Source: Exiguobacterium sp. Helios (GTDB lineage Bacteria; Bacillota; Bacilli; Exiguobacteriales; Exiguobacteriaceae). Taken from it: DNA of 64,000 nucleotides. The DNA lies in contig NZ_CP053557.1 of assembly GCF_014524545.1 (NCBI RefSeq), positions 2,195,501 to 2,259,500 on the forward strand, given 5' to 3'. Numbering within the stretch: the first letter of the stretch is position 1; each line of letters begins with the position of its first letter. The position numbers were made by a program, and so were the translations under genes. The notes beneath the pieces are model-generated. The model made no database searches and had not been told where the DNA came from. It saw only the letters and a program-made list of their open reading frames with translations. This document shows, in pieces, positions 9,882 through 18,954 of this stretch.

Positions 9882-10376
9882 TTACCACCCCTTATGGTTG
9901 ATATCATCTTCACCGAGCAGATTTGAAATACTTCCGGCCAGCTCGACGTTGTTTGGAACACAGAGGAGTGTATTTTGACTGATTGTCGTAATCGTTCCAT
10001 CAAGGGCAAACACGACACCTGACAAGAAATTGATCATTTGGCGTGATTGATCTTTAGACATCCGCTGCATGTTAACGATGACAGCACGATTTTGGCGAAG
10101 ATGTTCGCCAATTTCCTGTGCTTCGTTAAACACACGCGGTTCACTGAGAATGACTTGTGATTTTGTCTTTTTTGTATGAATGGGTACGATGTTCGATTGT
10201 CTCACAGGGTCCTCCTTTTGAGTAACACTCGGGGTAGATTCCTCGTAGTACTCGTCGTATTCTTGCTGTGATGCACCTCTACCTTTATTTATTGTAGCAT
10301 CATTTTCATATTCGAGTTCATCTAAATCGTCTGTGTTACCGAGAAATAGATTTTGCATTTTTGATTTGAATCCCAT
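9882..10376 (-). CDS. sepF: Cell-division protein SepF
   Basis: Membrane anchor and organiser for FtsZ polymers in Gram-positive bacteria. The 164-residue protein has an N-terminal amphipathic stretch (MGFKSKMQNLFLG), an acidic linker, and the SepF core from about residue 73 with QVILSEPRVFNEAQEIGEHL and RMSKDQSRQMINFLSGVV. It lies between ylmE and ylmG, the standard position downstream of ftsAZ. Confidence 0.95.
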   Translation of the reverse strand: MGFKSKMQNLFLGNTDDLDELEYENDATINKGRGASQQEYDEYYEESTPSVTQKEDPVRQSNIVPIHTKKTKSQVILSEPRVFNEAQEIGEHLRQNRAVIVNMQRMSKDQSRQMINFLSGVVFALDGTITTISQNTLLCVPNNVELAGSISNLLGEDDINHKGW

Positions 10377-10406
10377 ATCGATTCTCCTTTCGCATATCTA
10401 GACAAT

Positions 10407-11078
10407 TTATGATTGGACTAACGTCGTTCCGATTCGGACGTATGTCGCACCTTCTTCAATGGCAATCTGATAATCTGATGACATACCCATTGATAACTCC
10501 GTGCATGGTGCGTGCGGTAGATGGCGGGAAGCCACTTCATCCCGCAACACACGCAGCGAATAAAAGACTGAACGCAGTACTTGCTCGTCCTCCGTCAATG
10601 GGGCCATCGTCATCAACCCGATGACGCGGACCATCGGATATTGTCCGACTTCATGCAAAAATGAATGGACATCTTCCGGATCAATTCCTTGCTTTGATTC
10701 TTCCCCGGAGACGTTGACTTGAACAAAACAATCGACGGGTCGTTTCGCACGTTTGTTGATTTCTTCCGCCAAATGCAGCCTGTCCAAGGAATGCAACACA
10801 TCAATCCGATCAATGATTTGCCGGACTTTACGAGTCTGTAACGTTCCAATGAAATGCCACTCACAAGCCTCACGTCCTAAGACCGTTTGTTTGTCGGTCA
10901 ACCCTTCCGGACGATTCTCACCAAGTGCCGTTATCCCTGAAGCGAGTAGCTCGGCTGCCACTTCACTTGACACTGATTTCGTCACGCCGATCAATTGTAC
11001 CTGCTTTTTTTGCTCAGTCTTTTCATACGCCTGTTTCATGTTTTGTCGGACATGTTGTACATTTTCAGAAATTGACAT
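10407..11078 (-). CDS. ylmE: YggS-type PLP homeostasis protein
   Basis: Pyridoxal-phosphate-binding protein of the YggS/PROSC family, involved in vitamin B6 and amino-acid balance; no defined enzymatic reaction is firmly known for the family. The 223-residue TIM-barrel protein has LIGVTKSVSSEVAAELL near residue 30, with the Lys that forms the Schiff base. GLMTMAP and ELSMGMSSDYQIAIEEG near the C-terminus are family signatures. AAAGGAGT lies inside the end of pgeF, which overlaps by 14 bases. Confidence 0.93.
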   Translation of the reverse strand: MSISENVQHVRQNMKQAYEKTEQKKQVQLIGVTKSVSSEVAAELLASGITALGENRPEGLTDKQTVLGREACEWHFIGTLQTRKVRQIIDRIDVLHSLDRLHLAEEINKRAKRPVDCFVQVNVSGEESKQGIDPEDVHSFLHEVGQYPMVRVIGLMTMAPLTEDEQVLRSVFYSLRVLRDEVASRHLPHAPCTELSMGMSSDYQIAIEEGATYVRIGTTLVQS

Positions 11079-11841
11079 CGAGAGACTCCTTTACAATCAA
11101 ACTGGCAAACCGTCCACCATGATCTCCGTGACGATAGGAAAAATAGTCTTCTGCCTGACAGTTCGTACAGATTCCTGTATCGAGCACATCGCCGACACCA
11201 CTGCGTTCGGCTAACATAGCATTGGTTTTTTGAAGCGATAACATGGCTTTCCCGTCTTCTTTCTTGATGTAAGGAGATTCTTCAAGACCAAGTTGATCTA
11301 CAGCTTCAAGGACCGGTCCATCGACTTCATAACAACATTCACGAATCGAGGGTCCGATGACCATCTGAATAGAAGACCGTTCGGCACCGGCTTGTTCCAT
11401 CTTTGTCAGAGTTGCTTCGACGATGTTAGCGACCGTTCCGCGCCAACCGGCGTGAACATTTGCAATGATACCGGTCCGCGGATCACAGAACAGGAGCGGT
11501 ACACAGTCAGCAAACAGCATCATCAATAAAACGTTTGAGTCCGTTGTCACCAGTCCGTCTGTACCCTTGATTGCCGTTTCGTAATCAGAAGCTCCACGAC
11601 CGGACTCGAGTGTCGTTACTTGTTCCACGTGATTGCCGTGCACTTGTTCAGCCCAAACAGAGTTTTCTAAAGCTAAATCCAGTTGTCGGACGATGACTTC
11701 ACGATTTTTGATGACCCCTTCCGGATCATCCTTGACGTGCAGTCCTAAGTTGCCCTTGCCATGAGGGGCTGAAAATTTTGTCGTAAACGCTGCGCGAACA
11801 GTACCTGTCGGCGTATCCCATTTTATCCATTGACCAAACAT
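11065..11841 (-). CDS. pgeF: Laccase-domain protein (YfiH/YlmD family)
   Basis: 258-residue protein of the polyphenol-oxidase/peptidoglycan-editing family. Characterised homologs include purine nucleoside phosphorylases/adenosine deaminases and PgeF, which edits muropeptide precursors. Metal-site regions are visible: an EQVHGN His, FADCVPLLF and ANVHAGWRGT. It leads the ylm group downstream of ftsZ, as in Bacillus. Which family activity applies cannot be told from sequence. AAAAAGGA precedes the ATG at 11841. Confidence 0.88.
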   Translation of the reverse strand: MFGQWIKWDTPTGTVRAAFTTKFSAPHGKGNLGLHVKDDPEGVIKNREVIVRQLDLALENSVWAEQVHGNHVEQVTTLESGRGASDYETAIKGTDGLVTTDSNVLLMMLFADCVPLLFCDPRTGIIANVHAGWRGTVANIVEATLTKMEQAGAERSSIQMVIGPSIRECCYEVDGPVLEAVDQLGLEESPYIKKEDGKAMLSLQKTNAMLAERSGVGDVLDTGICTNCQAEDYFSYRHGDHGGRFASLIVKESLDVNF

Positions 11842-11857
11842 TTCATCCCATCCTTTT

Positions 11858-11892
11858 TTAAAAAAAGAGGTGTCGCTTACGCGACACCTCTT
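11858..11892 (-). terminator. Terminator downstream of ftsZ
   Basis: Perfect stem AAGAGGTGTCGC/GCGACACCTCTT with a four-base loop, followed on the minus strand by a run of seven Ts. It separates ftsA-ftsZ from the pgeF-ylm genes. No obvious promoter for pgeF lies in the remaining gap, so some read-through may be needed. Confidence 0.9.
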
Positions 11893-11923
11893 GATCTAGC
11901 AGTCGTGTCTTTGGAATATCGGA

Positions 11924-13081
11924 TTAACGATTATTCCGGCGAAGGAAAGAAGGAATATCCATCGTCTCTTCAACATCTGACCCTTTTGCTGATTCTTGGT
12001 TCGAGCTACTAGGTGTCTCTTCGACTTGCGGTTTAGGTTCTTCAGCTACCGGTGATGGTGCCGCTTGCTTTTTCTTAAGCAAGTTTTTCATCATCTCTTG
12101 TGCTGATGGGATTTCAAAATCGAGTGGTTCGTTTTCGAATTCAGTTGCGATGACCGTAACAATGATTTCGTCTTCCAAGTTGTCGTTGATGACTGATCCG
12201 AAGATTAAGTTAACTTCTTCATCCGCAGCGCTTTGAACGATTTGAGCCGCTTCCGTTACTTCATAAAGGCTCAAGTTCGCACTACCGGTAATGTTCATCA
12301 GGACGCCTTTTGCCCCTTCAATCGATGTTTCAAGCAATGGACTTGAAATCGCTTTTTTCGCAGCTTCCGTTGCACGGTGTTCGCCGGTTGCGACACCAAC
12401 ACCCATCAATGCTGAACCTTTTTCCGTCATGATCGTTTTAACATCCGCGAAATCCAGGTTGATGAGACCAGGAACGGCGATTAAGTCCGTAATCCCTTGT
12501 ACCCCTTGACGAAGAACGTTATCGGCTTCTTTAAAGGCTTCAAGCATCGGTGTGTTACGATCGACGATTTCAAGCAATTTATCGTTCGGGATGACGATGA
12601 GTGTATCGACTTTTTCTTTAAAGTTCTGAACTCCTGAAACAGCATGTTGCATCCGTTTACGGCCTTCGAACATGAAAGGTTTTGTGACGACACCTACTGT
12701 CAATGCGCCGATTTCTTTAGAAATTTCTGCGATGACCGGTGCAGCACCTGTTCCGGTACCTCCACCCATTCCTGCCGTTACGAAAACCATATCGGCACCA
12801 GATAAAATTTCTGTCAACTGTTCGCGGCTTTCTTCGGCAGCTTTTTTACCGATTTCCGGATTTGCTCCGGCACCAAGACCACGTGTCAGTTTAGCTCCGA
12901 GTTGAAGTTTTACATCTGCCTGTGACATGTTTAATGCTTGTGCATCCGTGTTGACAGCGATGAATTCTACGCCTTGGACACCATGTTCGATCATTCGGTT
13001 GACAGCGTTAGATCCACCGCCACCTACTCCGATGACTTTGATTTTAGCTACTTGGTCCATCATTTCATCAAAATGCAACAT
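11924..13081 (-). CDS. ftsZ: Cell-division GTPase FtsZ
   Basis: Tubulin-like GTPase that forms the cytokinetic ring. The 385-residue protein has the tubulin signature GGGTGTG at residues 106-112 and the N-terminal [17 protein letters not shown] variable Pro/Gln/Ser-rich linker leads to the conserved tail [12 protein letters not shown], which binds FtsA and SepF. Start ATG 13081 has AGGGGG upstream. It follows ftsA by 39 bases and ends at a strong terminator. Confidence 0.98.
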   Translation of the reverse strand: MLHFDEMMDQVAKIKVIGVGGGGSNAVNRMIEHGVQGVEFIAVNTDAQALNMSQADVKLQLGAKLTRGLGAGANPEIGKKAAEESREQLTEILSGADMVFVTAGMGGGTGTGAAPVIAEISKEIGALTVGVVTKPFMFEGRKRMQHAVSGVQNFKEKVDTLIVIPNDKLLEIVDRNTPMLEAFKEADNVLRQGVQGITDLIAVPGLINLDFADVKTIMTEKGSALMGVGVATGEHRATEAAKKAISSPLLETSIEGAKGVLMNITGSANLSLYEVTEAAQIVQSAADEEVNLIFGSVINDNLEDEIIVTVIATEFENEPLDFEIPSAQEMMKNLLKKKQAAPSPVAEEPKPQVEETPSSSNQESAKGSDVEETMDIPSFLRRNNR

Positions 13082-13120
13082 AAAAGGGGCCCCCTATTTT
13101 TTTTACTGATAATTTTTTAT

Positions 13121-14425
13121 TTAGCCGAAAAATTTCTCAAAGAAACTGCTGAATGACTTTCGCTCTTTTGGAGGTTGTTCCTTCTGTGGTCGCTCTTCGC
13201 GTACTGAAGGTTGGGAAGGGTGTGCAAGTAACTCCTCTTGCTCACGGCCTTGTGCGGCTACTCCCTTTTCGTCCGCACGGTCAAATCCTGACTTCGAAAC
13301 GGCACTGCGTGATAAAACATATCGTAACATCCCAGCAGCGACAGCATACTTCGGATGACGAATCCCCAAGCTGGCTGGTTGATACACATTCACGCTTTGT
13401 TTAAAGATTCGCTTACCGAGCTGGTCAATTCCTGGTAGGGAAGAACTGCCACCACAAAGAATGATTCCACTGTTCATTTGTGTATACCCAGCCTGTGTCA
13501 TTCGTTTCTGAATCATCTCAAAAATCTCTTCCAGACGGGCTTCAAGGACAAAGCCAATCTCCGTCTGTGGTTCGAAACGGTGTTCCCCGTTGATTGTCAC
13601 GTACGAGACTTTCTCTTCCGGGTCACCTAACGCTTCTAATGCGACGCCGTATTCTTCTTTGGCTAGTTTCGCATCCTGGTATTTACAATTCATTTTATAC
13701 GTCAAATCGCGTGTCAGGTGATCTCCACCGTACGCAAGTGTCGTTGTGTAAACTAAATCGTTTTTTTCATAAATTGAAAGAGTGGTCGTTTCATGTCCGA
13801 TATCAACGATCCCGACACCCAGCTCCAACTCATCAATCGAGGCTGCGATTCGTGAGACGGCTAAACTTTCCAGCACATACCCCGCAAGTTCCAACCCAGC
13901 CCGTTCGATGGAACGTTTGATGCTATGTAGAATCGTCTTCGCTCCGATAATCAGCTTCCCTGTCACTTCTAGACGATAACCAATCATGCCACGTGGATCT
14001 GTGATCTCCGTCTGCTGATCGACAGTAAACGTTTTAGGTAACACATCGACAACGCTCAATTCGTTTGGAATCCGCATCACCATTGCTGAGTGAAGGACAT
14101 CCTTCACGTCGTCATCCGTGATTTCGTTATCTTCCCCTTTGATTGATGTCATCCCTTGGCAATCTTTGACTTGGATGTGCTCACCGGAAATTGCTACATA
14201 TACTTCACCAATTGGTTCGCCGAGTGTGCGCTCCACTTCTGCAACCGCTTGTTTAATGGCATTTACTGTTTGATCGATGTCGACGATGACACCTCGCTTG
14301 ACGCCTGCAGATGGTGCAGACCCTTCCGCTAAGACATTCAGTGTTCCACCTAGAAGTTCACCGACGATGAGTTTCACTTCCGATGTCCCAATATCTAGTG
14401 CGGCAATCGTACCTTTCGTTTCCAT
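13121..14425 (-). CDS. ftsA: Cell-division protein FtsA
   Basis: Actin-like ATPase that tethers FtsZ to the membrane. The 434-residue protein opens with TIAALDIGTSEVKLIVGE (phosphate-1 motif) and contains VGIVDIGHETTTLSIY (phosphate-2) and GIILCGGSSSLPGIDQL (adenosine motif). The C-terminal amphipathic helix KSFSSFFEKFFG is the expected membrane-targeting sequence. GGAGGTG precedes the ATG. A 229-base gap upstream separates it from divIB and probably holds ftsAZ promoters. Confidence 0.97.
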   Translation of the reverse strand: METKGTIAALDIGTSEVKLIVGELLGGTLNVLAEGSAPSAGVKRGVIVDIDQTVNAIKQAVAEVERTLGEPIGEVYVAISGEHIQVKDCQGMTSIKGEDNEITDDDVKDVLHSAMVMRIPNELSVVDVLPKTFTVDQQTEITDPRGMIGYRLEVTGKLIIGAKTILHSIKRSIERAGLELAGYVLESLAVSRIAASIDELELGVGIVDIGHETTTLSIYEKNDLVYTTTLAYGGDHLTRDLTYKMNCKYQDAKLAKEEYGVALEALGDPEEKVSYVTINGEHRFEPQTEIGFVLEARLEEIFEMIQKRMTQAGYTQMNSGIILCGGSSSLPGIDQLGKRIFKQSVNVYQPASLGIRHPKYAVAAGMLRYVLSRSAVSKSGFDRADEKGVAAQGREQEELLAHPSQPSVREERPQKEQPPKERKSFSSFFEKFFG

Positions 14426-14654
14426 GGGAGTGACACCTCCACTTTCATAATACTAATCCTATCGTCCCTGTTTATATTTACAGGAATCGAGACAATCTTC
14501 TTCTCGTTTAAGTCTACACTATAAAAAACCTCACGAAAAGAAGTTATTGTCTAACTTACCCATCTAATAGATTACGATTTGATGACGATGTGTCCGCTTT
14601 CCTACTAATGAAAACAAACGTTTGTCAAACCCATCTAATCCATGATGTTATTTT
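14426..14654 (-). promoter_or_regulatory. Intergenic region upstream of ftsA with repeats
   Basis: 229 bases without a gene between ftsA and divIB. It contains an 11-base direct repeat (ACCCATCTAAT at 14558-14568 and again at 14629-14639) and a 12-base palindrome ACAAACGTTTGT (14614-14625). On the minus strand the second repeat copy runs into TTGACA, a -35-like element. No convincing -10 was found, so promoter assignment remains open. Confidence 0.5.
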
Positions 14655-15434
14655 CTAATTTTTACCTTTATATGGTTTGAAATAGATTCCTCCATCAATG
14701 GTGATTGTTCCAGTCTTTCCTTTTGGCAAAGCGGAAATCACCTTGACATATTCATTCAACGAGTTAGAAAAAGCCGATGTACTCAATAAGACGGTATTTC
14801 CGTCTGTCATGAATAACTTCAATCCCCCCTTGTCCGTCTGATCATTGGCTACGATTTCCGAAATCCGGCTCCGGACTTTCGGCTCGATTTTGACGAGTTC
14901 CTTTGTCAGACGTTCCAGGGACTGATCCGTAAATCCTGTTAGAATCGGTGCATCAAACAATTCTTCCTTCGACTTTCCGGGAAGAATCGTCCCATCCGCT
15001 AAGACAATCCGGGCACCCGGTTTATCTTTGGCATACGCAATCTCTTTTTCTTCGACGACGTCAACTTCGTAATGATGTAAAAACGTTTTTTTCATCGTCG
15101 CTTCGCGTATACCCGGGACATTTTCAATCCGTTCCAACACGGCTTCTTCCGACACATTGAAAGCATGTGTCTCCTTCACCTTAATACGTGAGGCTTGAAT
15201 GATGTCTTCCTTCTTGACGTTCACGGTGCCGGTGACGTCAAACGTCGCGACACGCGAGAAACTCGATTGAAGATAGAAGACGACACCAATCAATAGACCG
15301 ATCAGGATGAGGACATAGATTAAACGCCGGTTCGCCTTTTTCCGACGCTGCTCACGGACATATGGAATTTTATCTTCTAAGCTGCGGACAGTCGTATCCA
15401 TCTTCGGCTGGCTTGCCGGTTGTTGTTCCTTCAC
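14655..15434 (-). CDS. divIB: Cell-division protein DivIB/FtsQ
   Basis: Bitopic septum protein working with FtsL and DivIC. About 259 residues: a basic cytoplasmic part, one membrane segment ([20 protein letters not shown]), then a POTRA domain ([19 protein letters not shown]) and a beta domain outside. The open frame has an ATG at 15452, but that codon is part of the ribosome binding site GGAGGGAGAGG. The GTG at 15434 ([10 protein letters not shown]) is the likely start. Confidence 0.92.
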   Translation of the reverse strand: MKEQQPASQPKMDTTVRSLEDKIPYVREQRRKKANRRLIYVLILIGLLIGVVFYLQSSFSRVATFDVTGTVNVKKEDIIQASRIKVKETHAFNVSEEAVLERIENVPGIREATMKKTFLHHYEVDVVEEKEIAYAKDKPGARIVLADGTILPGKSKEELFDAPILTGFTDQSLERLTKELVKIEPKVRSRISEIVANDQTDKGGLKLFMTDGNTVLLSTSAFSNSLNEYVKVISALPKGKTGTITIDGGIYFKPYKGKN

Positions 15435-15495
15435 GTAAGCCTCTCCCTCCATTATGTTTAATTTCAGTACCTTATCGGTCTATTCCTGCAATGCT

Positions 15496-16590
15496 TTAGT
15501 TATTTCGCTGAATCAACCGTAATAATTCATCGACCAAATCACTTGCCGCATTTGGCATGCCGAGTGCGAGCGATGCTTTTGACATGTTGGCTTGATCGGC
15601 AATCGCCTTCGTACACGCCTCGAACAATCGGTCTCCCGTCAATTCGGATTCACGGATCAAAAGACTCGCTCCTGTCTCGACGAGTGATGATGCGTTCACT
15701 TCCTGATGATTTTCCGTCACGTATGGACTTGGAATCAAGATGCTCGGTAAACCGAGCGTCGTCAATTCAGCTAACGTACTTGCTCCGGAACGCGAGATGA
15801 CCAGTTGACTCGCTTTTAATATCAACGGCAAATCGTAAATGAATGGACGCAATTGAATCCGGTCCGGTAATGTTCCTAACTGCGTCTGAATGTCTTCATA
15901 GTGGACCTGGCCGGTGACGAACAATAACGACCAGTCAGTTGCTGTCAACATGGGAATCATCTCGACGACCGCTTTATTGATGGCCGGTGCTCCTCGGCTG
16001 CCGCCGTAAACGACAATCAGAGGCCGATCTTGTTCAAAACCGTATTTTTGTTTTTCTTCGATTGGATCAATTTGCAACATCGCAACTTCTGAGGCCCGGG
16101 GATTTCCGATTAGAATCGTTTTCCCTTCGTTTTTCCCGAAATGATGACCAGACCCTTTAAAGGACAATGCCACCCGGTCGACATAACGCGCCAAGAATTT
16201 ATTGGTGATTCCAGGTAAGCTGTTTTGTTCATGGACCAGCGTCTTATACCCCATCTTCGCTGCTGTATAGAGGACAGGACCGCAAACAAAACCACCTGTT
16301 CCGACAACAATATCCGGTTGAAAATCACGCAGAAGCTTTCGGACTCGGACCACACTTTTCAAAAAGCGGACACCGGTCTTGACGTTCTCAAACGACAAGG
16401 AACGGCGTAGTCCTGAAATTTCAATTGATTCGAACGGAATGCCTGCCCGGCGGACAATGTCCGCCTCGAGTCCATTCTCAGTACCGATATATAACACTTC
16501 ACATGCCATACGACGCTCAACTTCTCGGATCATGGCCAGTGCCGGATAGATATGCCCGCCTGTTCCGCCACCTGAAACTACGATTCTCAT
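15496..16590 (-). CDS. murG: Lipid II synthase MurG (GlcNAc transferase)
   Basis: Adds GlcNAc from UDP-GlcNAc to lipid I on the inner membrane face. The 364-residue GT28 protein has the N-terminal SGGGTGGHIYPA, the second glycine-rich loop VYGGSRGAPAIN, and SRSGASTLAEL in the donor-binding half. It overlaps murD by four bases (ATGA), so translation is coupled. Confidence 0.97.
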   Translation of the reverse strand: MRIVVSGGGTGGHIYPALAMIREVERRMACEVLYIGTENGLEADIVRRAGIPFESIEISGLRRSLSFENVKTGVRFLKSVVRVRKLLRDFQPDIVVGTGGFVCGPVLYTAAKMGYKTLVHEQNSLPGITNKFLARYVDRVALSFKGSGHHFGKNEGKTILIGNPRASEVAMLQIDPIEEKQKYGFEQDRPLIVVYGGSRGAPAINKAVVEMIPMLTATDWSLLFVTGQVHYEDIQTQLGTLPDRIQLRPFIYDLPLILKASQLVISRSGASTLAELTTLGLPSILIPSPYVTENHQEVNASSLVETGASLLIRESELTGDRLFEACTKAIADQANMSKASLALGMPNAASDLVDELLRLIQRNN

Positions 16591-17936
16591 TTCGCCGTCC
16601 CCCCTACTTTTTGAACGGAACGGATGAAATGTTCGCCACGCTCTTCATATGTCTTATATTGATCCCAACTTGCAGATGCCGGAGATAATAAAATGATATC
16701 ACCGGGCTTCGAAACATCAAATGCTGTGATAACGGCTTCTTCCATCTCACGTGTTACCGTAGAGGCGATCTGTTGATCGTCAGCTAGATCAGCGAAGCGT
16801 TGACCTGTCTCACCGAGTCCGATGACATGTTTGACATGGGTCATCGCACTTTTTAACGGTGTCAAATCTGCACCGCGTTCGAGTCCACCACAGATCCAGA
16901 TGATAGACGAGTGAAAACCGGACAGGGCCGCTTCCGTCGCCACGTTGTTCGTGGCTTTTGAGTCATTGTAGACTTTTCGTCCGGCAAATTCTCCGATGTA
17001 TTCTGTCCGGTGCGCGACTCCACCAAATGTCCGCAAAACCTCTTGAATCGCCGTTAAGGCAATCCCAAAAGGTTCAATCAATGTCAAGGCGGCCAGGACA
17101 TTCTCGAGATTGTGTCCACCGCCAAGCGCCAGTTCACTGACCGGAAGAATTTTTGTCTGACCGACGAAGATCATACCGTTTTCGACATGTGCATAGGCCG
17201 GTTGACGACGTGAAAACGTCAATCGTTCCGCTGCCGCTGTTTCGCTCAAGCGCATGACTTCCTCATCGTCTGCATTGACGACAAGTCGTCCAGCTTCATT
17301 CATGTTTGAAAAGATCCGTGCTTTTGCTGCCGCGTAAGACGTTACATCTCCGTGATAATCAAGATGAGCCGGCGACAAGTTTAAGAAGGCTGCACTGACT
17401 GGTTGGAATGATTCGATTCCCATCAATTGAAAACTGGATAACTCGATGACGATGACATCATCTGCAGCCGTCTGCTGGGCAACTTCAACTGCCGGGAAAC
17501 CAATGTTTCCAGCTAAATGAACGCGTCTTGACCCCTGTTTCAATAATTCATGGACCAGTGTCGTCGTCGTCGTCTTACCGTTTGATCCGGTAATTGCGAC
17601 CCAATCTGCTTTCGTTGAACGGTAAGCCAGTTCAACTTCTGTCCAAATCGGGATGCCACGCTCGATTGCCCTCTGTAATAACGGAATCTGATACGGAATG
17701 CCTGGATTTTTTACGATTAATTCTGTTCCATCCAGTAAGGATAGCGGATGACTTCCGAAAACCGTTTCGACCTCCAAAGATTCAAGCGTTTGTACGTCGG
17801 CTTCCGAAGGAGTCCCTCCATCATTCACCGTCACGACAGCTCCTGCCTTAACAAGATAGGTCGCTGCTGCAATTCCGCTTTTCGCAGTCCCAAGGACCAA
17901 TACTTTTTTCTTCTCCAGTTCAGAACTCTTCATCAT
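16587..17936 (-). CDS. murD: UDP-MurNAc-L-Ala:D-Glu ligase MurD
   Basis: ATP-dependent addition of D-glutamate to UDP-MurNAc-L-alanine. About 449 residues with the Mur ligase ATP loop AITGSNGKTTTT near 114-125. NLSPAHLDYHGDV in the central domain and NDSKATNNVATEAAL in the C-terminal domain are Mur ligase features. A GTG at 17960 extends the frame, but AAAGTGAG better fits the ATG at 17936. It lies between mraY and murG, the standard dcw order. Confidence 0.95.
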   Translation of the reverse strand: MMKSSELEKKKVLVLGTAKSGIAAATYLVKAGAVVTVNDGGTPSEADVQTLESLEVETVFGSHPLSLLDGTELIVKNPGIPYQIPLLQRAIERGIPIWTEVELAYRSTKADWVAITGSNGKTTTTTLVHELLKQGSRRVHLAGNIGFPAVEVAQQTAADDVIVIELSSFQLMGIESFQPVSAAFLNLSPAHLDYHGDVTSYAAAKARIFSNMNEAGRLVVNADDEEVMRLSETAAAERLTFSRRQPAYAHVENGMIFVGQTKILPVSELALGGGHNLENVLAALTLIEPFGIALTAIQEVLRTFGGVAHRTEYIGEFAGRKVYNDSKATNNVATEAALSGFHSSIIWICGGLERGADLTPLKSAMTHVKHVIGLGETGQRFADLADDQQIASTVTREMEEAVITAFDVSKPGDIILLSPASASWDQYKTYEERGEHFIRSVQKVGGTAK

Positions 17937-17969
17937 TAAATCGCTCACTTTCTTGACCACGAATTTCGA

Positions 17970-18932
17970 TTACACGAACAGATAGGCGATTAACGCCACG
18001 ATTAAGCTAATCGAAGCAAATGTTCCAACGATTCGCCATTCACTCCAACCGACCATTTCGAAATGGTGATGAATCGGACTCATCTTAAAGATACGTTTTC
18101 CTGTCGTCTTGAAGGAAATAACCTGCAGGATGACCGATAATGTCTCAACAACGAATACAATTCCAATCAATACTAACAATAATTCCAGTTTCAATAAGAT
18201 CGATAAACCAGCAAGGGCTGCTCCTAAAGCAAGTGAGCCGGTATCACCCATGAAGATTTTAGCCGGGTAGACATTAAACACGAGGAACCCGATCAATGCA
18301 CCGACAGCTGAAAAAGCAAATAAGGCAACACCTGGCTCATCGGCTATGAACCATCCGTAGAGGCCAAAGAACAGAAACGTCGGAATAGCCGTAAAGGATA
18401 CGAGTCCGTCCAGTCCGTCCGTCAGATTGACGGCATTCGAGAATCCGACGAGCCAGAATAACGCGACTAATGGATACAGGATACCGAAATCAATCGACCA
18501 GGTCGTAAATGGAATCGACAGATACGTCGCCTGACTCGAAAATCCACCGCTCAACCAGACAAACAACAGACCAACAACAATTTGTCCAACTAATTTTTGC
18601 TTCGAGTTCAAACCAAGATTACGTTTTTTGACGACCTTGATGTAATCATCGATGAAACCGATTGCCCCGTAGGCAAGCGTTAAGAACAGCAACGACAGAT
18701 GACTCCGATCCAAGTCTCCCATCAATAAGAGAACAATCAGGCTGCCGATCATAGCCAGCAAAATGACGATTCCACCCATCGTCGGCGTCCCTGATTTCAC
18801 TTGGTGCCAATCCGGACCTTCTTCCCGAATCTCTTGACCAAATTTAAGGCTGTGTAAAAAAGGAATCGCTTTTGGCATCACGAGTACGACAACCAAAAAC
18901 GCAATAATTAAACTGATGAATAATGTAATCAT
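17970..18932 (-). CDS. mraY: Phospho-MurNAc-pentapeptide transferase MraY
   Basis: Polytopic membrane enzyme that makes lipid I from UDP-MurNAc-pentapeptide and undecaprenyl phosphate. About 320 residues. The family motifs are visible: GTPTMGG near residue 47, [17 protein letters not shown] with the Asp pair, [23 protein letters not shown] and SPIHHHFE near the end. ATG 18932 sits six bases after AGGTG; the GTG at 18941 is too close to it. Confidence 0.97.
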   Translation of the reverse strand: MITLFISLIIAFLVVVLVMPKAIPFLHSLKFGQEIREEGPDWHQVKSGTPTMGGIVILLAMIGSLIVLLLMGDLDRSHLSLLFLTLAYGAIGFIDDYIKVVKKRNLGLNSKQKLVGQIVVGLLFVWLSGGFSSQATYLSIPFTTWSIDFGILYPLVALFWLVGFSNAVNLTDGLDGLVSFTAIPTFLFFGLYGWFIADEPGVALFAFSAVGALIGFLVFNVYPAKIFMGDTGSLALGAALAGLSILLKLELLLVLIGIVFVVETLSVILQVISFKTTGKRIFKMSPIHHHFEMVGWSEWRIVGTFASISLIVALIAYLFV

Positions 18933-18954
18933 TACAAACACCTACTTTTAAGGA

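Noticed and set aside
14570-14610. SigH-type promoter upstream of ftsA as in B. subtilis
   Set aside because: An AGGA-like -35 is present but no GAAT -10 at the right distance, and sporulation genes appear absent.
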